From the NCBI RefSeq assembly GCF_000165425.1, contig NW_001799422.1, positions 391,828 through 455,827 of the forward strand: a stretch of DNA of 64,000 nt, read 5' to 3'. The stretch comes from Paramecium tetraurelia. Lineage: Eukaryota; Ciliophora; Oligohymenophorea; Peniculida; Parameciidae. The notes under the pieces were generated by a model. The model made no database searches and was not told where the DNA came from. It saw nothing but the letters and a program-made list of their open reading frames with translations. A program made the position numbers and the translations under genes. Shown one piece after another: positions 12,709-25,200 of the stretch. Numbering within the stretch: the stretch's first letter is position 1; each line of letters opens with the position of its first letter.

Positions 12709-15700
12709 TCACTTCTGTTCCAATTGATCATTCAGGTATGGATTCTAAGAATATTTGTACCTCTTCAACAACTTCCTCTTCTTCCCTCTATAAAACCTAG
12801 TCGTGAATGGCACCAAGTATTTCTCAAATATTATCGTAGCCATCAAATTTATTATCATTATGCCATAGACCCAATACATCCACGATTTATCGATTGCCGT
12901 ACTTAGATCCCCATCCTTCTCCGACTCATACTCAAACATTAGCTAAACATATAGAATGAATGTCTTACTCCGAAAATATCCTACAGACCACTCTTCTGAA
13001 ATAGGAAGATGTAACTATTAAAGATCATGGCTAACACAATCCACAAAGTGAAATAGATGTTGGTGTAAAACTCTCTCCTGAATGGCTTACCAATTGAAAA
13101 AGCAACACACTGGAACACATATTGGAAATTCGCATACAAGAACAACACAGTATTTTCATAACACGTTTCCATCTCAAGATGATCATCAACATCCCCTATA
13201 TCCTTATGAATATCCACTCCCGACCTATACCAGGGTTGACTCTTCATGTAAAAGTAAACAAAAGTCTAAAATCCTATCTAGATTAAGGTTTGTCCGATCA
13301 CTGACAATAGAACGGGAAAAGAAATTAAATTTGATCCAGGTTGAAATTGAGTAAGCTTTTTATAAGCCTTAGTTTGTCCCATGGTTCCTGCCAATGGTAT
13401 GATGATAAATAGGTCGATATAGAAATATTCCAATGAAGACATGTTTGAAAGGGTGAAATACAGCAAGGTCACTGTGCAAAATTGAATCATGCTATACAAG
13501 GCCATGTATTTGAAACATTAGAAACTTGTAACCAAAGACGCTCTTCCTTCTCTCAATAATTTGACAACACACGAGATGTTCTGAACCTTGGAAGTAAAAG
13601 GAGCAGCTATTGATGCCTCTGCATCAGACAATGAGATTCCTATATCAGCTGCTTTTAATGCACCACAATCATTTGCTCCATCACCACACATTCCACATAG
13701 AGCCTTCTTGCTAATCTTTTACAGGTGAGTAATGAGTTAAGCCTTCTGCTCAGGCTTCATTCTTGCAAAAATCTAAGCTTTCTCCAACATCAAACCAAAC
13801 AGTCTTCTAGCCTTTGGATTTGTGTCAATTTGATTCAGTAACAATTAGAATGCCTTTCCAGATATGGCTACTACAAATGGTTGATCTGTCTTCCATGGAT
13901 CTTGGTCGTCTATTAGATGATCAAGATTTTCAGCTTTTAGTCTTTCCTCCTATTCCTTATAGTTCTCATATTTGCTCTTCCTCAAATTCATTGTTTTTCT
14001 ATTTTCACTACTTTAAGTATTGCCAATTTTCTCATTCTCCTCTATGATGATTTCCATTTATTATTCATGTTCCTATTCATATTACCCGAATAATTCAGGC
14101 GTTTCAAATTCATCCCCTGAATCATCTTTAATATCCAATTCAGGAGATAAATTCTCTGGATTTAGTACCTTGTCGTTCATATCAAAGTCTTTCCAAGTGA
14201 TGTGATTCTTACCATCCAACTTTTCCTCTGCGATGTCTCCCAAGAAGATACGTTAATTTGGTTACACCAGACTACATTATCTGGCAACAGAAATGGCAGT
14301 TAAAACATTATCACCTGTGACCATCACTGTTCTGATCATTGCATCTTACAATGTTTGAATTATACTACGAGTAACTGGTTTAAGTTTATTCTACATAATC
14401 ATGAACCCTAAAAATGTCAGATTGCATTCAGCCTTATCTCTATTACATTCATTTTCAATGACTTTGGATCCACAAGCCAACACTCTGAATCCCATCTTTG
14501 AATAATGCTCAAGTATCTTATGAAAACTTCTAGGCACTGTTGCAGGATTACATAATTCTCTCAATTTCTCAGGAGATCCTTTAACATGCACTCTCAATTT
14601 ATCATTTCGTGAAACGATAACACTCATTCTCTAAAGAGTCGATGAAAAATCAAATCGTTTTAATATTTTAATCCTGTCTTCATCCTTAAAGACTTCATTA
14701 TGGAGATCGTCCAATTCAAAACTCGTAGCTTCAAACATTTTTACTTCCAATGGATCACCTATCAACTGACCATTCACTCTAGCCAATCCATGACAGGATG
14801 CCATGATTTCCAGAATCAATTATGTAGGTTGTAACTTTGTCTGTCCATATACATTTTAACCAAAGTTCATTGAAAACATGACATTAGGAATGGGCAATTA
14901 ATTCACATCTATTATTAAATCCTAAAAGCAAATCTTCTATTTTTCTATAAAAAATATATATTGAAAATATACTTTGATTGTATCCAATAGATCGGACGCC
15001 ATAAAGATCAAGACCATCTTCAGTCAAGGTACCTGTTTTATCAAAACACATTATGGTTATTTTCCCAGCCACATTCACCTTATTGGGAGATATACAATAA
15101 ATTGACTTCTTGCTCAATCTCGATAAAGCAAATGACACTCCTATCGATAGACATGTAGGCAATGCTGGAGGCACAGTAATTGTGATCAAATCTAATGAAT
15201 TGATGATCATCTGAAATATGGTAGTATTATCTTCTTTGAGTTCATCCACCTAATCTTTTATTGTCAAAGAAAAGCCCACTAAAGACATCATCGCCAGAAC
15301 TGCTATAAAGGATAAGGAATCCTTGTAGAATGAGAAAGTAGTTGGTTTGGGATACAGAATAGATCTGACCAATTATCCTTTAATGGTTGAAAACCCTGTC
15401 TAGACTGCCAATGCCAAAATTGGAACCTCACCTTTCTGTGGATGTCGTGCTTCTAAGCATTTAGTTCCAGCAAACAATGTGATAGCCTTAGAGTCTTCGT
15501 TTGGCGAATAGATTAGCTGGTTGAATTGAATTGGGTTTTTGATGATTGGTATTGACTCTCCTGTGAGCATTGATTCGTTGATGATACATGAACCATTTAA
15601 TAGGATGCAATCACATGGTACTGTCCAATCATCTCTCACTTCTATTAAATCACCTGGTACTATTGTTTTTGAACTTAATTTCTATTTGTTGTTTGTGACT

Positions 15701-16560
15701 GTCTTATTCACAATAATTTCTTTATTTTATATAACAATGTCATTTTGACCTCTAAACACATTTTCCACTGAATCTTAAGAAGTCATTTCCCTAAGTTTTG
15801 CAAAATTCAGTTTTGTTTCTCTAAGTTGCACTAATATAGAAATGATAGATGTCAAAAATATGACTACTGCGTATTCATAATATTCTTCAATGCTCCACAG
15901 ACACACACTAAAAATTTGAAACAAATAAAACGGGGTTAAAATTTCATCAATCAAGATTTTACCTGTACTTTTGTCAGGTATTGTTGTATTATTATACCCA
16001 TATTAAGATGCTATTTCCACGGGGAATTATACTCCTTGAGAATAATTTTTTATAATGTCTTCATGGGTTAAGGTCTAGAATGGTGTTTCTATGGCTTTAA
16101 AACATTCATCCTCATAGATATATGTATATAAACGATATTCGAAGGACTAAATTATATATTCGTATTCTTCTTACCTTACTTTACTTTTCGCTCTTATTGA
16201 TCTGCATTTTCTTTAATCCAACCTTTATTAGTTCTTTTTCATTCTCCAATGAAGTTATGACCAAGTGAGTTGCTTACTCCACGTCAATACATTAGCTATA
16301 TAACAAAGCTAGCTTTAATGATAAATTCCATCTGGCAAATAGATATCCAATACCCACTATACTTTTTAACTAATTATTTTACAAGTCAAAATGCAAAATG
16401 TATAGTAAAGCAAACGTTTATACACGGGACTTCGATAGGATAGTATCTACGCAATAGTTGCTTCCTCTTGGACTTGTTAGGGTAGTTGGAAGGCAACTTA
16501 ATTAAAATGTAATTTTGACAACAATTTTTCTGAGTTATCATTTGATTCTGCTATTTTCAT
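12709..16560 (-). CDS. P5B-type P-type ATPase (ATP13A-like)
   Basis: An integral membrane ATP-driven transporter of about 1,250 residues. Motifs in order: TGES actuator loop (MLTGESIPI, near 15550), [17 protein letters not shown] (the PPALP helix typical of the P5B group), phosphorylation site [14 protein letters not shown] near 15030, [27 protein letters not shown] and [18 protein letters not shown] near 13660. Six C-terminal membrane helices follow. The N-terminal P5-specific part is visible ([16 protein letters not shown], then [14 protein letters not shown]). Introns at 16357-16382, 16147-16174 and 14945-14972 restore frame; at least one more remains because the length is off by two. An acidic insert (about 14020-14180) interrupts the nucleotide-binding region. 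P5B pumps such as ATP13A2 export polyamines from endolysosomes, so that substrate is inferred, not shown. Confidence 0.93.
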
Positions 16561-16613
16561 ATATTAATTATACTACTCAAGGTTCCCACTCATTTATATT
16601 GAGACATTATTAC

Positions 16614-17540
16614 GTCATGAAAAACCTTATAATTATAATCTAAATTATTAACATATGTATCTTTATTCCTTTATAATGGCAATTACCGCCCAGAATTGAT
16701 TTAAGACAACGAAATCACTTTTGATTTATGGTAAGAATTTCAAAATTGTATAAATTTTTTACTTTTTCTTAGGAATATAAGATGGATTTTTGTAATCAAT
16801 TACATCATTGGATTGATGCTATTTATGAGATTTATGATGCTTAAATGGTGGTTGAGCCTGTTTAAGTATTAAAATTACAAAAAGTTCCCAAAAACCAAAA
16901 AGGAGAAGTTAATAAACTCATTATAGGTTTGCTATTCTAATAAGATTACTTAAAGACTTTTCAATTTTAAATACGAAAAACATTTTGAAAAATCTTAATA
17001 TTAAAAATGGTACTAACAATTATAATAACAAATAATAGTGATTAGTTAAAATATAGCCCTAATTTTAAGTTATTATTATGTTACATTCGATCATGATTTC
17101 TTATATAATAATAAGTTCATTTTTTAAATATGATATTGTGTTCAGAATCGTTTTTTAATAAAGGAGTCTAAAATGATGAAACTTGTACTTGTAAAATCTT
17201 ATCCCATCATAGTATTTGATTTAATTAAGGCATTTAATTTTTATAATTCTAATTGGAATCTAAATTAAATTGATAGTCTAAACAATTGTTTTTTGTGTCA
17301 AAAAGGTAATTCATTGAACTCAAAACATTTAATAACAAATCAATACCTTCTAAGGTATATTACACTTAAAATTCAAGATTTTTTTCTAATGTAGGTAAGA
17401 AACAATGTAAGGAGGATGAATTAAAAGATCTTACTGAGTTACTTACTGTGCGATCTAGAACTGAGAAATATGATTTTATTTAAGATTAACATTTTAATTA
17501 ATTATATTCTAATTTAATTAATTTAAATCAACTTTATTGA
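16614..17540 (+). pseudogene. doubtful gene, possibly degraded
   Basis: Protein-like pieces occur on the plus strand but no clean model joins them. An ATG at 16618 starts MKNLIIIIQIINI. Two unusually long candidate introns (37 and 42 nt) would lead to a hydrophobic segment (IRWIFVINYIIGLMLFMRF) and a Lys-rich stretch. A TGA at about 17130 then interrupts. Further on, NCFLCQKGNSLNSK and, in another frame, CKEDELKDLTELLTVRSR look coding, ending at TGA 17538-17540. Intron lengths outside the local range and the internal TGA argue for decay; a fast-evolving small membrane protein is the alternative. Confidence 0.3.
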
Positions 17541-17648
17541 GAATTAATACAATTTAAATTATACATTATATAAAATCGTATAATTAATATAAGAAACTCT
17601 ATTTATAATTTTTTGAGATCCAATAATTTAAAAATAAATAAATTAATA

Positions 17649-18705
17649 ATGTAAATCGATCAAATGCAACATTCAACGCCGATTCATGGTGAGGAAACAG
17701 ACATTTAGAAAGGGAAGGAGGTATCTTTAATAGTTTTCCCCAAAAAGTTTCTAAATCCCCTTAGCACTTACAGGATGAAAGGAGTATCTTATTTTTATGA
17801 TGATATTTAAGGACTTCCATCTATTTGCAGATGCTCGTCACATCAGATAGCACGAAATGCTTAAAACTGGTATCAGTTGTCAAAATCCCTATAAAAAAAT
17901 TTCCAAAATACTCGTTGATTAATCTGCTGGGGTACTCAAATTATGCTACACTTAACTTGATTTTTCTGAAACTCCTTGGGAATATGTGGCCAAAAGATTA
18001 TAAAGTTTTGGTGATGTTTAAATGAATGAATTGAGCGAATACATAAAGAAGTACTACGAGCAACTAAACTCTGGCTTAAAATAGGGAGAAATTGAATAAG
18101 TAGTTCACAATATACTATCAACATTATTCTAGGTTCCCCCAGACAATTACAGATCATTTGGGACATACCAATACAAGTATTTGAAGGGCTTAAATCAATT
18201 TTTCATCTCAGGTTTGGTATTGGACATCAAATTGGTGGAAGATTTAGGATACTCAGTACAATACTTTGTTGACTCGTGCATGAAGATAGGAATTCCGGAG
18301 TACAAAATTTATTAATTAATGCCAAGAATATCTTTATAACCTGGGTGCTCAAATGTCGATTACTACAAAAACGTTATGGAGTTTGCCAAACCTCTGACGA
18401 AACCAACGGAGATGTAAGATTTCTATTTGTACTCTCCCCTTTACCCACAAGTAAGAAATTATTTCTCATTTCCCTAGGGCCTAAAATGTGATGTATCTTT
18501 TTCTGTGACAAAAGATCATTGCGAAGCAGAAAGCGATGCACTCATTAACTTTAATTTTTATTTAAATTACTAGCCTTCATTACGTAATAATCAAGCTCTT
18601 ATGCCTAATAAGAAGCTAAAGTCTCAAAATTGCATCTCACAATATTACGAACTCATGGATTATCATTATTCGAGGTGCGGGTTCAAAAAGACTAAGCTGA
18701 ATTGA
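17649..18705 (+). CDS. hypothetical protein, probably ciliate-specific
   Basis: Encodes 333 residues (MQIDQMQHSTPIHGEETD...) after removal of a 28-nt intron at about 17782-17809 and a 27-nt intron at about 18452-18478; the spliced length is divisible by three. A second in-frame Met at 17664 is an alternative start. The protein is soluble, with a central helical region (EYIKKYYEQLNSGLKQGEI) and mixed sequence after it (RSFGTYQYKYLKGLNQFF, YFVDSCMKIGIPEYKIYQLM), and it ends MDYHYSRCGFKKTKLN. There are no membrane spans, signal peptide or known catalytic motifs that I can see. The function is unknown. Confidence 0.7.
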
Positions 18706-19260
18706 GTGGTGTGATCAAGTGTATATATTGTAATCCTTTTTTGTCACCATTTTATTTTCACTACAACAAATGTACAAAGTTTTTCTGCACAACTTCATCC
18801 AGTCGAGAATTTATTCAAGTTAATCAATTTATTTACACTAATTAATATTAATAATAATAATTAATTATATTAATGATTTTTCTCAACTTCTATTATTATT
18901 AAATTGTTTTCTCTATTATATATATTCTTTAATAATTTTTATCATAATATTTAAACACAGCCCTCTAATCCTGGAAATCCATCTATCATATTTATTTACT
19001 TACATTTTTATTACATTGGACTTTCTTAGGGATTTCTAGAAAAAAAGAAAATGTAAAGTACATTCTTAATTTCCTAAATCTGATTTTCTAACCTCCAAAT
19101 TTGATCCCCATCAACAATTCAGCGATTAATTAATCCTTCAAATCAAATGTATATTCCTATATTATTAATAATATGTTAAATCTAATGGGGTTACTATGTC
19201 ATAAATTTTAAACATAAATTTTATTTATCATTTGCATTAAATAAAAAATATATATTATTT
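18706..19260. other. AT-rich spacer with a short minus-strand open stretch
   Basis: 555 bp between the hypothetical gene and the dynein stop. About 18820-18950 is extremely AT-rich. On the minus strand, 18986-19170 is open and partly protein-like (YTFDLKDQLIAELLMGIKFG) but has no clear start, so it may be a gene remnant. Nothing else is supported. Confidence 0.4.
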
Positions 19261-22200
19261 TCAATATCTTAATGATAAGAAGGCCGCTGCACCTGCTCTA
19301 ATCCACACATCTTCATCATCTCTCGATGGCAATTCAAGTGGCATAACAAAATTAGTAGAATGTCCTGTTGTTGAGAGTGTACCAGCCTAGGATTATTACA
19401 AATCCTTACCCTTGAAACCACTTTATACAATGGACACTGGTATTTGTAAATCTTCTTTTCCTTCGGATCTTTGGGTTGCACTTCAACCTGTGATGGATCA
19501 TACGGTAGCAAGTGCATTAAAGGTAAATCTGAATATAATTCCTTAACTTTAGGTTATGCTATCAAATGCCTCTTGAAATCCCATCTAATTAATTTAATAT
19601 TATATTATTACTTAGTTCCCTCAAGAAAGATTCCATAAATATAGACTCCATCTTCTGGTTTCTCAGTTACACCTGTGTGAGTAAGGGTATCCAACACTAT
19701 ATACTCATATTATAATTTATCAATGGCAATGACATGTTTTCTGGCGTAGTTTTGTACCATACCAGTAATGAAAGCCTAAGGGAAGAAGAAACCAGAAATC
19801 CAGAAAACCTTAGGTGTTCCTTTATCTACCCAATGTTTAAGAAAGGCGATTCTATCTAGTAAATCTTGAGTCCAGGAAGCCAAGGGTTTCAAACTTAGAA
19901 ATCCTTTCTCTGCCCATAATTGAGGCACTTAATTATCATAAAGACTGTTTGACAATTTCTCCATTTCCTCTGACATCACAATTAGCCCTTTAAGCGCTTT
20001 TTTAACATTAGAGAGTGTAGTTTTCATAATGGCAAGCAACCTATTATAACGTATAAGTTCTTGAACTAGAACAGTATTCATGGATTCTTGATAATCAGTA
20101 GGATATCTGTTTGAAATCTCATCGATATCAAATAGATCAGGAGTCTTAGATTCAACGAAATTGGCTAATTCTTCAATAACATCTTCTCTGCATTTCCCTG
20201 CTCCTTATTGTGTCCTTGGTTGAATAGATTATAAAGTTTCTAAGAGAATTCTAGTTTCGTTTTAAGCATTGGTTATTTCAGCATTGCTATGTAATCCAAA
20301 TGCTTCAGGTTCAGGATTCAATGGTAATTTTTCAATATACTCTATATAATTCAATCTTTCACCTACATTAGGTTGGTAATAAGTAGGAACTAAAAATTGA
20401 TAGCCTTCTTTTAATGCTTCTTGGGAAATGTACAATTTCAGAATGGTTTTAATTAATCTAACATCCTTATCATCAGTAACTCTACCACCATAATTAATTT
20501 CTGCTCCAAGATAATTGATAACTTTGAATGGTATGAGTACATAATCATCTAATAAACTTTTTAATTGTCTTCTACATACAGTGAGATCTTCATTCGTGAA
20601 TTCATAAGGAATGTTCCATCCAATGGCTCCGAATTTTCTCCTTTCCTAAATGATTGCATGGAATAAAGAGAAGCCAAATAATAATTTCTTGAATTCCTCA
20701 GGTTTCTTACAATCACTTAATGTTTTATCATCTAATTAGGTGTAAGTTCTGAGCATATTATTTCTAAGACCTTTTGGTGGTTCAAGTGTCATTTTAACAC
20801 CATTCTATAATACAATTGTTGGGAATGATTTTGAAGGCATAGATGTTAACCATAATCTAAAATCTTTTGTGCCTTAATCTTACATTTCTTCATTAAGCTT
20901 TTCAAGATCATTCATCCAAGATGTTGCTAAATGACAATTCATTAACAATGCCCATCCACCTCTGCCTAAAGCATCTTTAACTAATTTTTCAGCCTTTGGA
21001 CCTTATCCTTAACCCAAAGAAATAGAATCAATTCTCTTAGTCATACTCATTTCCTCTGCAAATTTCATTAGATCTGCAATAGGATCAGAACCAGGAGATA
21101 ATACAAATATGAGTGGAGTATTAGGAGTGGAATCTTTGTAGCATTTACTCAAATCAAATGTAGGTGGGATGATGAATTTCTCATCCATCTTCTCTATAAT
21201 CCATTTTTGAATTGCTGGAATCACTTTATCACTTCGAATTGCTTTTAATAACAATATTCTTGAAAATGAATCTAATTTCTCATTCCAAGGTTCTGGGAAT
21301 TCAATATCTTGAGGATTGGGAGCATCAAAAATAGTTTTAAATTTATCAGAATTACTCATGAAATCAGATAGAATGCCATCAAAATTGATCAATTCAGACA
21401 TGCCATAGATGTTTCTATAAGTCTCTGGCCATGTATTCTCACTAATCCATTCAGTTGGATTTGGTGGTAATTGAACATCTCCTGTAGCACCTTATAATAA
21501 GTATCTCCATTCTCCTTCATTCATTTTATGAGCAGCACTCAGTATTTTATATGTCAACATAAATGAAAATAGAAGTTTGTGTTTTTCAAATAATGATCTA
21601 CAAACATTTTCATATAACATGTAAGTAAAGAAGTTATTGAGATGAACCAATCTCTCTTCCAAAACCTATGATGCAGGTGCATTCTAAACACCTAAAGTGA
21701 ACAAGTTGATGAACCATTATAAAGAGTATTAATACATAGGATCAATTGTGGATAAATCTATAATACAGAAGAAAAGTAATGAAGCTCTGAATGCAACTGA
21801 TCTATATGATTCTCTAGCTTCATCTATTTGGGCTTCGGTTATTTTGGAATCCTTAACTCTTTGATTAATTTCAGCAGCAAACTTCTTTGAATTTTATAAT
21901 TTATTGATGAGAGTCTCATCCATCAATATTTCTGAAATGTCTCCCTTGGTTTCAGACAAACTTCTTAAAATACTATCTTCTATGTTAACTAATTCTTTCT
22001 TATCTTATGCATTCTTTCTAACTATTTCAGTCTTTTTATTTTCTAAATTAGGATTCTCCAATGCCACTATCTATGCCAACATCTGTTCTTCTAATCCTAG
22101 TGGAGTAATTGCAAAATTAATAATGGTTACTTTAACTGAAGTTTCAGGAGAATAATGAGGATTTGGAAGAGTGGTTGTCATGAAGAATCTGAAACTAAAA

Positions 22201-25200
22201 TTATATTGTAGATTCTTATCTCCAATTTGTATTGTAGCAGATGTTCCAGTCTTACTGATTTATTATAATAGAATAGGTTCCAAAGAGGGATCTAACGATA
22301 ATCCAACATTTTCTACTAAAACCCATTTACCAAATTGAATAGCCAACTCCAAGGTTCTCATCAAATTTTAATCTGATTATTTCAAGACATCCAATCCTTC
22401 TGGTAAGTCTTTACCCATAGTTTTAATATATTTATTAGCTTAAGATTATGGATCAATCATCAAAGTCCATCTTCTACTCTTGTCTATTATGATACCATTT
22501 TCAATTGAAGTGTCATCCTTTGGTAATCCACAAATATTCCATGATTGAATTTTAACTTCATCACCTAAGAATTTCCTCATTGTAATTAAATCAGAAAATG
22601 GAATGTTATATTCCTTTAATTTAGCTCTCCAATCTTATTCCATTCTGATACGATATTATGATATAAATGGTCCAGAGTAAGCAACCATTCCTGCAGCTAT
22701 AATAGAATTACCAGGTATTAAGCCACCACTATTAGTAAGACTTTCAATATCTTTTGCCCATCTCTCCTTTTCATCACTCAAACCTTCAGTCAACTTTTAT
22801 GCTCTTTCCAATTTAACTTCGCACTCTTTAATCTTCTTCTATAAATCTTCTTGTTATTTCTTTTTATCATCGAAAACCCTTTACAATTCTCTTATCTTTG
22901 CATTAATCTCATCCAATTCCTTTTTCTTAATNNNNNNNNNNNNNNNNNNNNNNNNNNNNNNNNNNNNNNNNNNNNNNNNNNNNNNNNNNNNNNNNNNNNN
23001 NNNNNNNNNNNNNNNNNNNNNNNNNNNNNNNNNNNNNNNNNNNNNNNNNNNNNNNNNNNNNNNNNNNNNNNNNNNNNNNNNTACCTCCAATACCAAGCAA
23101 TAAAGCATTTCCACCAGGTTGTCTTAGAATTCTGCTGATTCTTGTTATGTGTTCACAAGCATCCAAGAACATAACTAATTTCATCTATTTCTTTCCGCTT
23201 CCAACATCCTTGTTGTATTGATCTAATAATTCTTCCATCTACCCAACAAAATATTGAAGATCTCCTTATACCTAAACGTATGGCCTTACATCTAAGTCTC
23301 TGTTACCTAGAAAATCACAAAAGATGATTCTCTCCTAATCTAATACTTCTTCCTATTTCAATCCAAAATCAACAAAGAATTGAGTGAGTAGCTATTTGAA
23401 ATAGACTCTATCTTATTCATTAATCAATCTATCATGGAATACTCTCATATTTTCATGATACCATAGTTTAACTAATTGGGCAGGCTCCTAGCAGTTTTTA
23501 GGTAAGATACTGCAAATTCCTTAAAACACTTTGTTTATGTCTCTGAGATTGAAGGTGTAATGACTTTTCGATGGAGTAGGCAAGAGGTCTCTTCTGACTG
23601 AATTATAAATGCTTAACACACTATTAATTAGTTGCATCTACAACATTTGCACAGTTTCACTGAATTTCTTATAGAAAAATTAAATTATTTTTGAAAATAT
23701 TGATTTAATGACATCCTCATCCAATTCCGTGTATGCTAATACATTAAAGTGTCGAACTGCTCTGCCTGTAATATTACTTCTACCACCACCAGGAGGCCCC
23801 ATTGCAGACAAGATGAGCAGCCCTTCTAATTTCACAAATTACAGATCTTATCTATTATACCAACCTTAATGATCTAATATTTATCTGATCAATTCTATAG
23901 GTGGTTAAGCACCATACTCTTCTTTCTTAGGCATGTTTAGATCATCCACGAAAATGACTTATCTCTTTCCGACTGGGGGTCCTCTTACTCCTTTTCTTCT
24001 TTTGTCAATCCAAGAGTCAATCGTATCTTGTGTTTGATTTGCTGATGTCTAAGCACTAAAAGTTAAGGGAACATATTGAAAATCTTCAGGCATGCCCATG
24101 ATCAATAATTGATATGAATTCTATGATTTACCTGTACCTGTTGGTCCTGGGCAACACACATGGAAATTATTAGTAAGTATCAATTTCATCAAATACATAT
24201 TACGAGTGGAATCAGTAGTAGGAATCACAATTTCATGGAATTATAATTTCTAATCAATTTCAAATGACTAATAAGCATCACTCCAAGGTGATAAATTTAT
24301 TTAGTAATCATAAATCAAACCCTCTTTTGGATATTCAAAGTTGGCTCTATATTTTTGCATCTATTATCTATGGAACTTATCGCATTTTTATCTACTTTAG
24401 AAATCTCCTGTTACCATAATACTCCAAACTAATGAATAATGGAAGTAGTATTCAATATTCTGATTCAATTGATCAAGTTCATCAACTGAGACTTTTTTAA
24501 TTTCAGTTTCTACATATGGAGAAATTAAACTGTCAATAATTCTCTATTGCGATTAAACTAAATTGTTTCTCATTGTAGGAATAACTTCTTTACAATGTTT
24601 GTATGTAAATTCCAGTGCCTCATCCACATATTATTGGAACCACTTAGTCAAATTGTTCAACACATCCTTCTTTTTTATTTTTAATATTTGTAGGAAACCT
24701 TTAAACATAGGAATCAATTAATGGTTGTATACCCATTGCTCTAGGCTCCATGTAAACCATACCACATCTTGAGACAGTGGCAGGTGAAGCAACAGCCAAA
24801 TCTTCGACCTCAAACATCATGGTCATGTATTGAGTTAATGTCAAGATCTAACCACTATTCAAACATAACTTCTTGTTGTCATCTAATACAGTATTCATGG
24901 ATTCTATCCACAATGCATCAACAGGTCCATCAAACATTATCCAATGTCTGTCAGAACTTGTGTCTTTCACAGCTTCTCTCACCATATAGGCTAAGACTCC
25001 ATCAGTCCATTCGTGAGTTTATTCATTGAATTGACCATATAATTAACCCATAGTAATTGATTTAGGATTCAATATGTGTGTATGTACTTTATAAAAACCA
25101 TTGGCTTCTCCTAATTTCGTCATTGACTTTGAGAGGATCTAGTAATTGGTTGTCTTACCACCTCCTGTTGGACCCACCAGCATCAGTCCGTGTCTGACTT

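Noticed and set aside
21904-22155. Plus-strand open frame of 83 codons, Ser/Phe/Leu-rich
   Set aside because: Antisense of the dynein heavy chain, whose minus-strand frame is continuous and conserved here.
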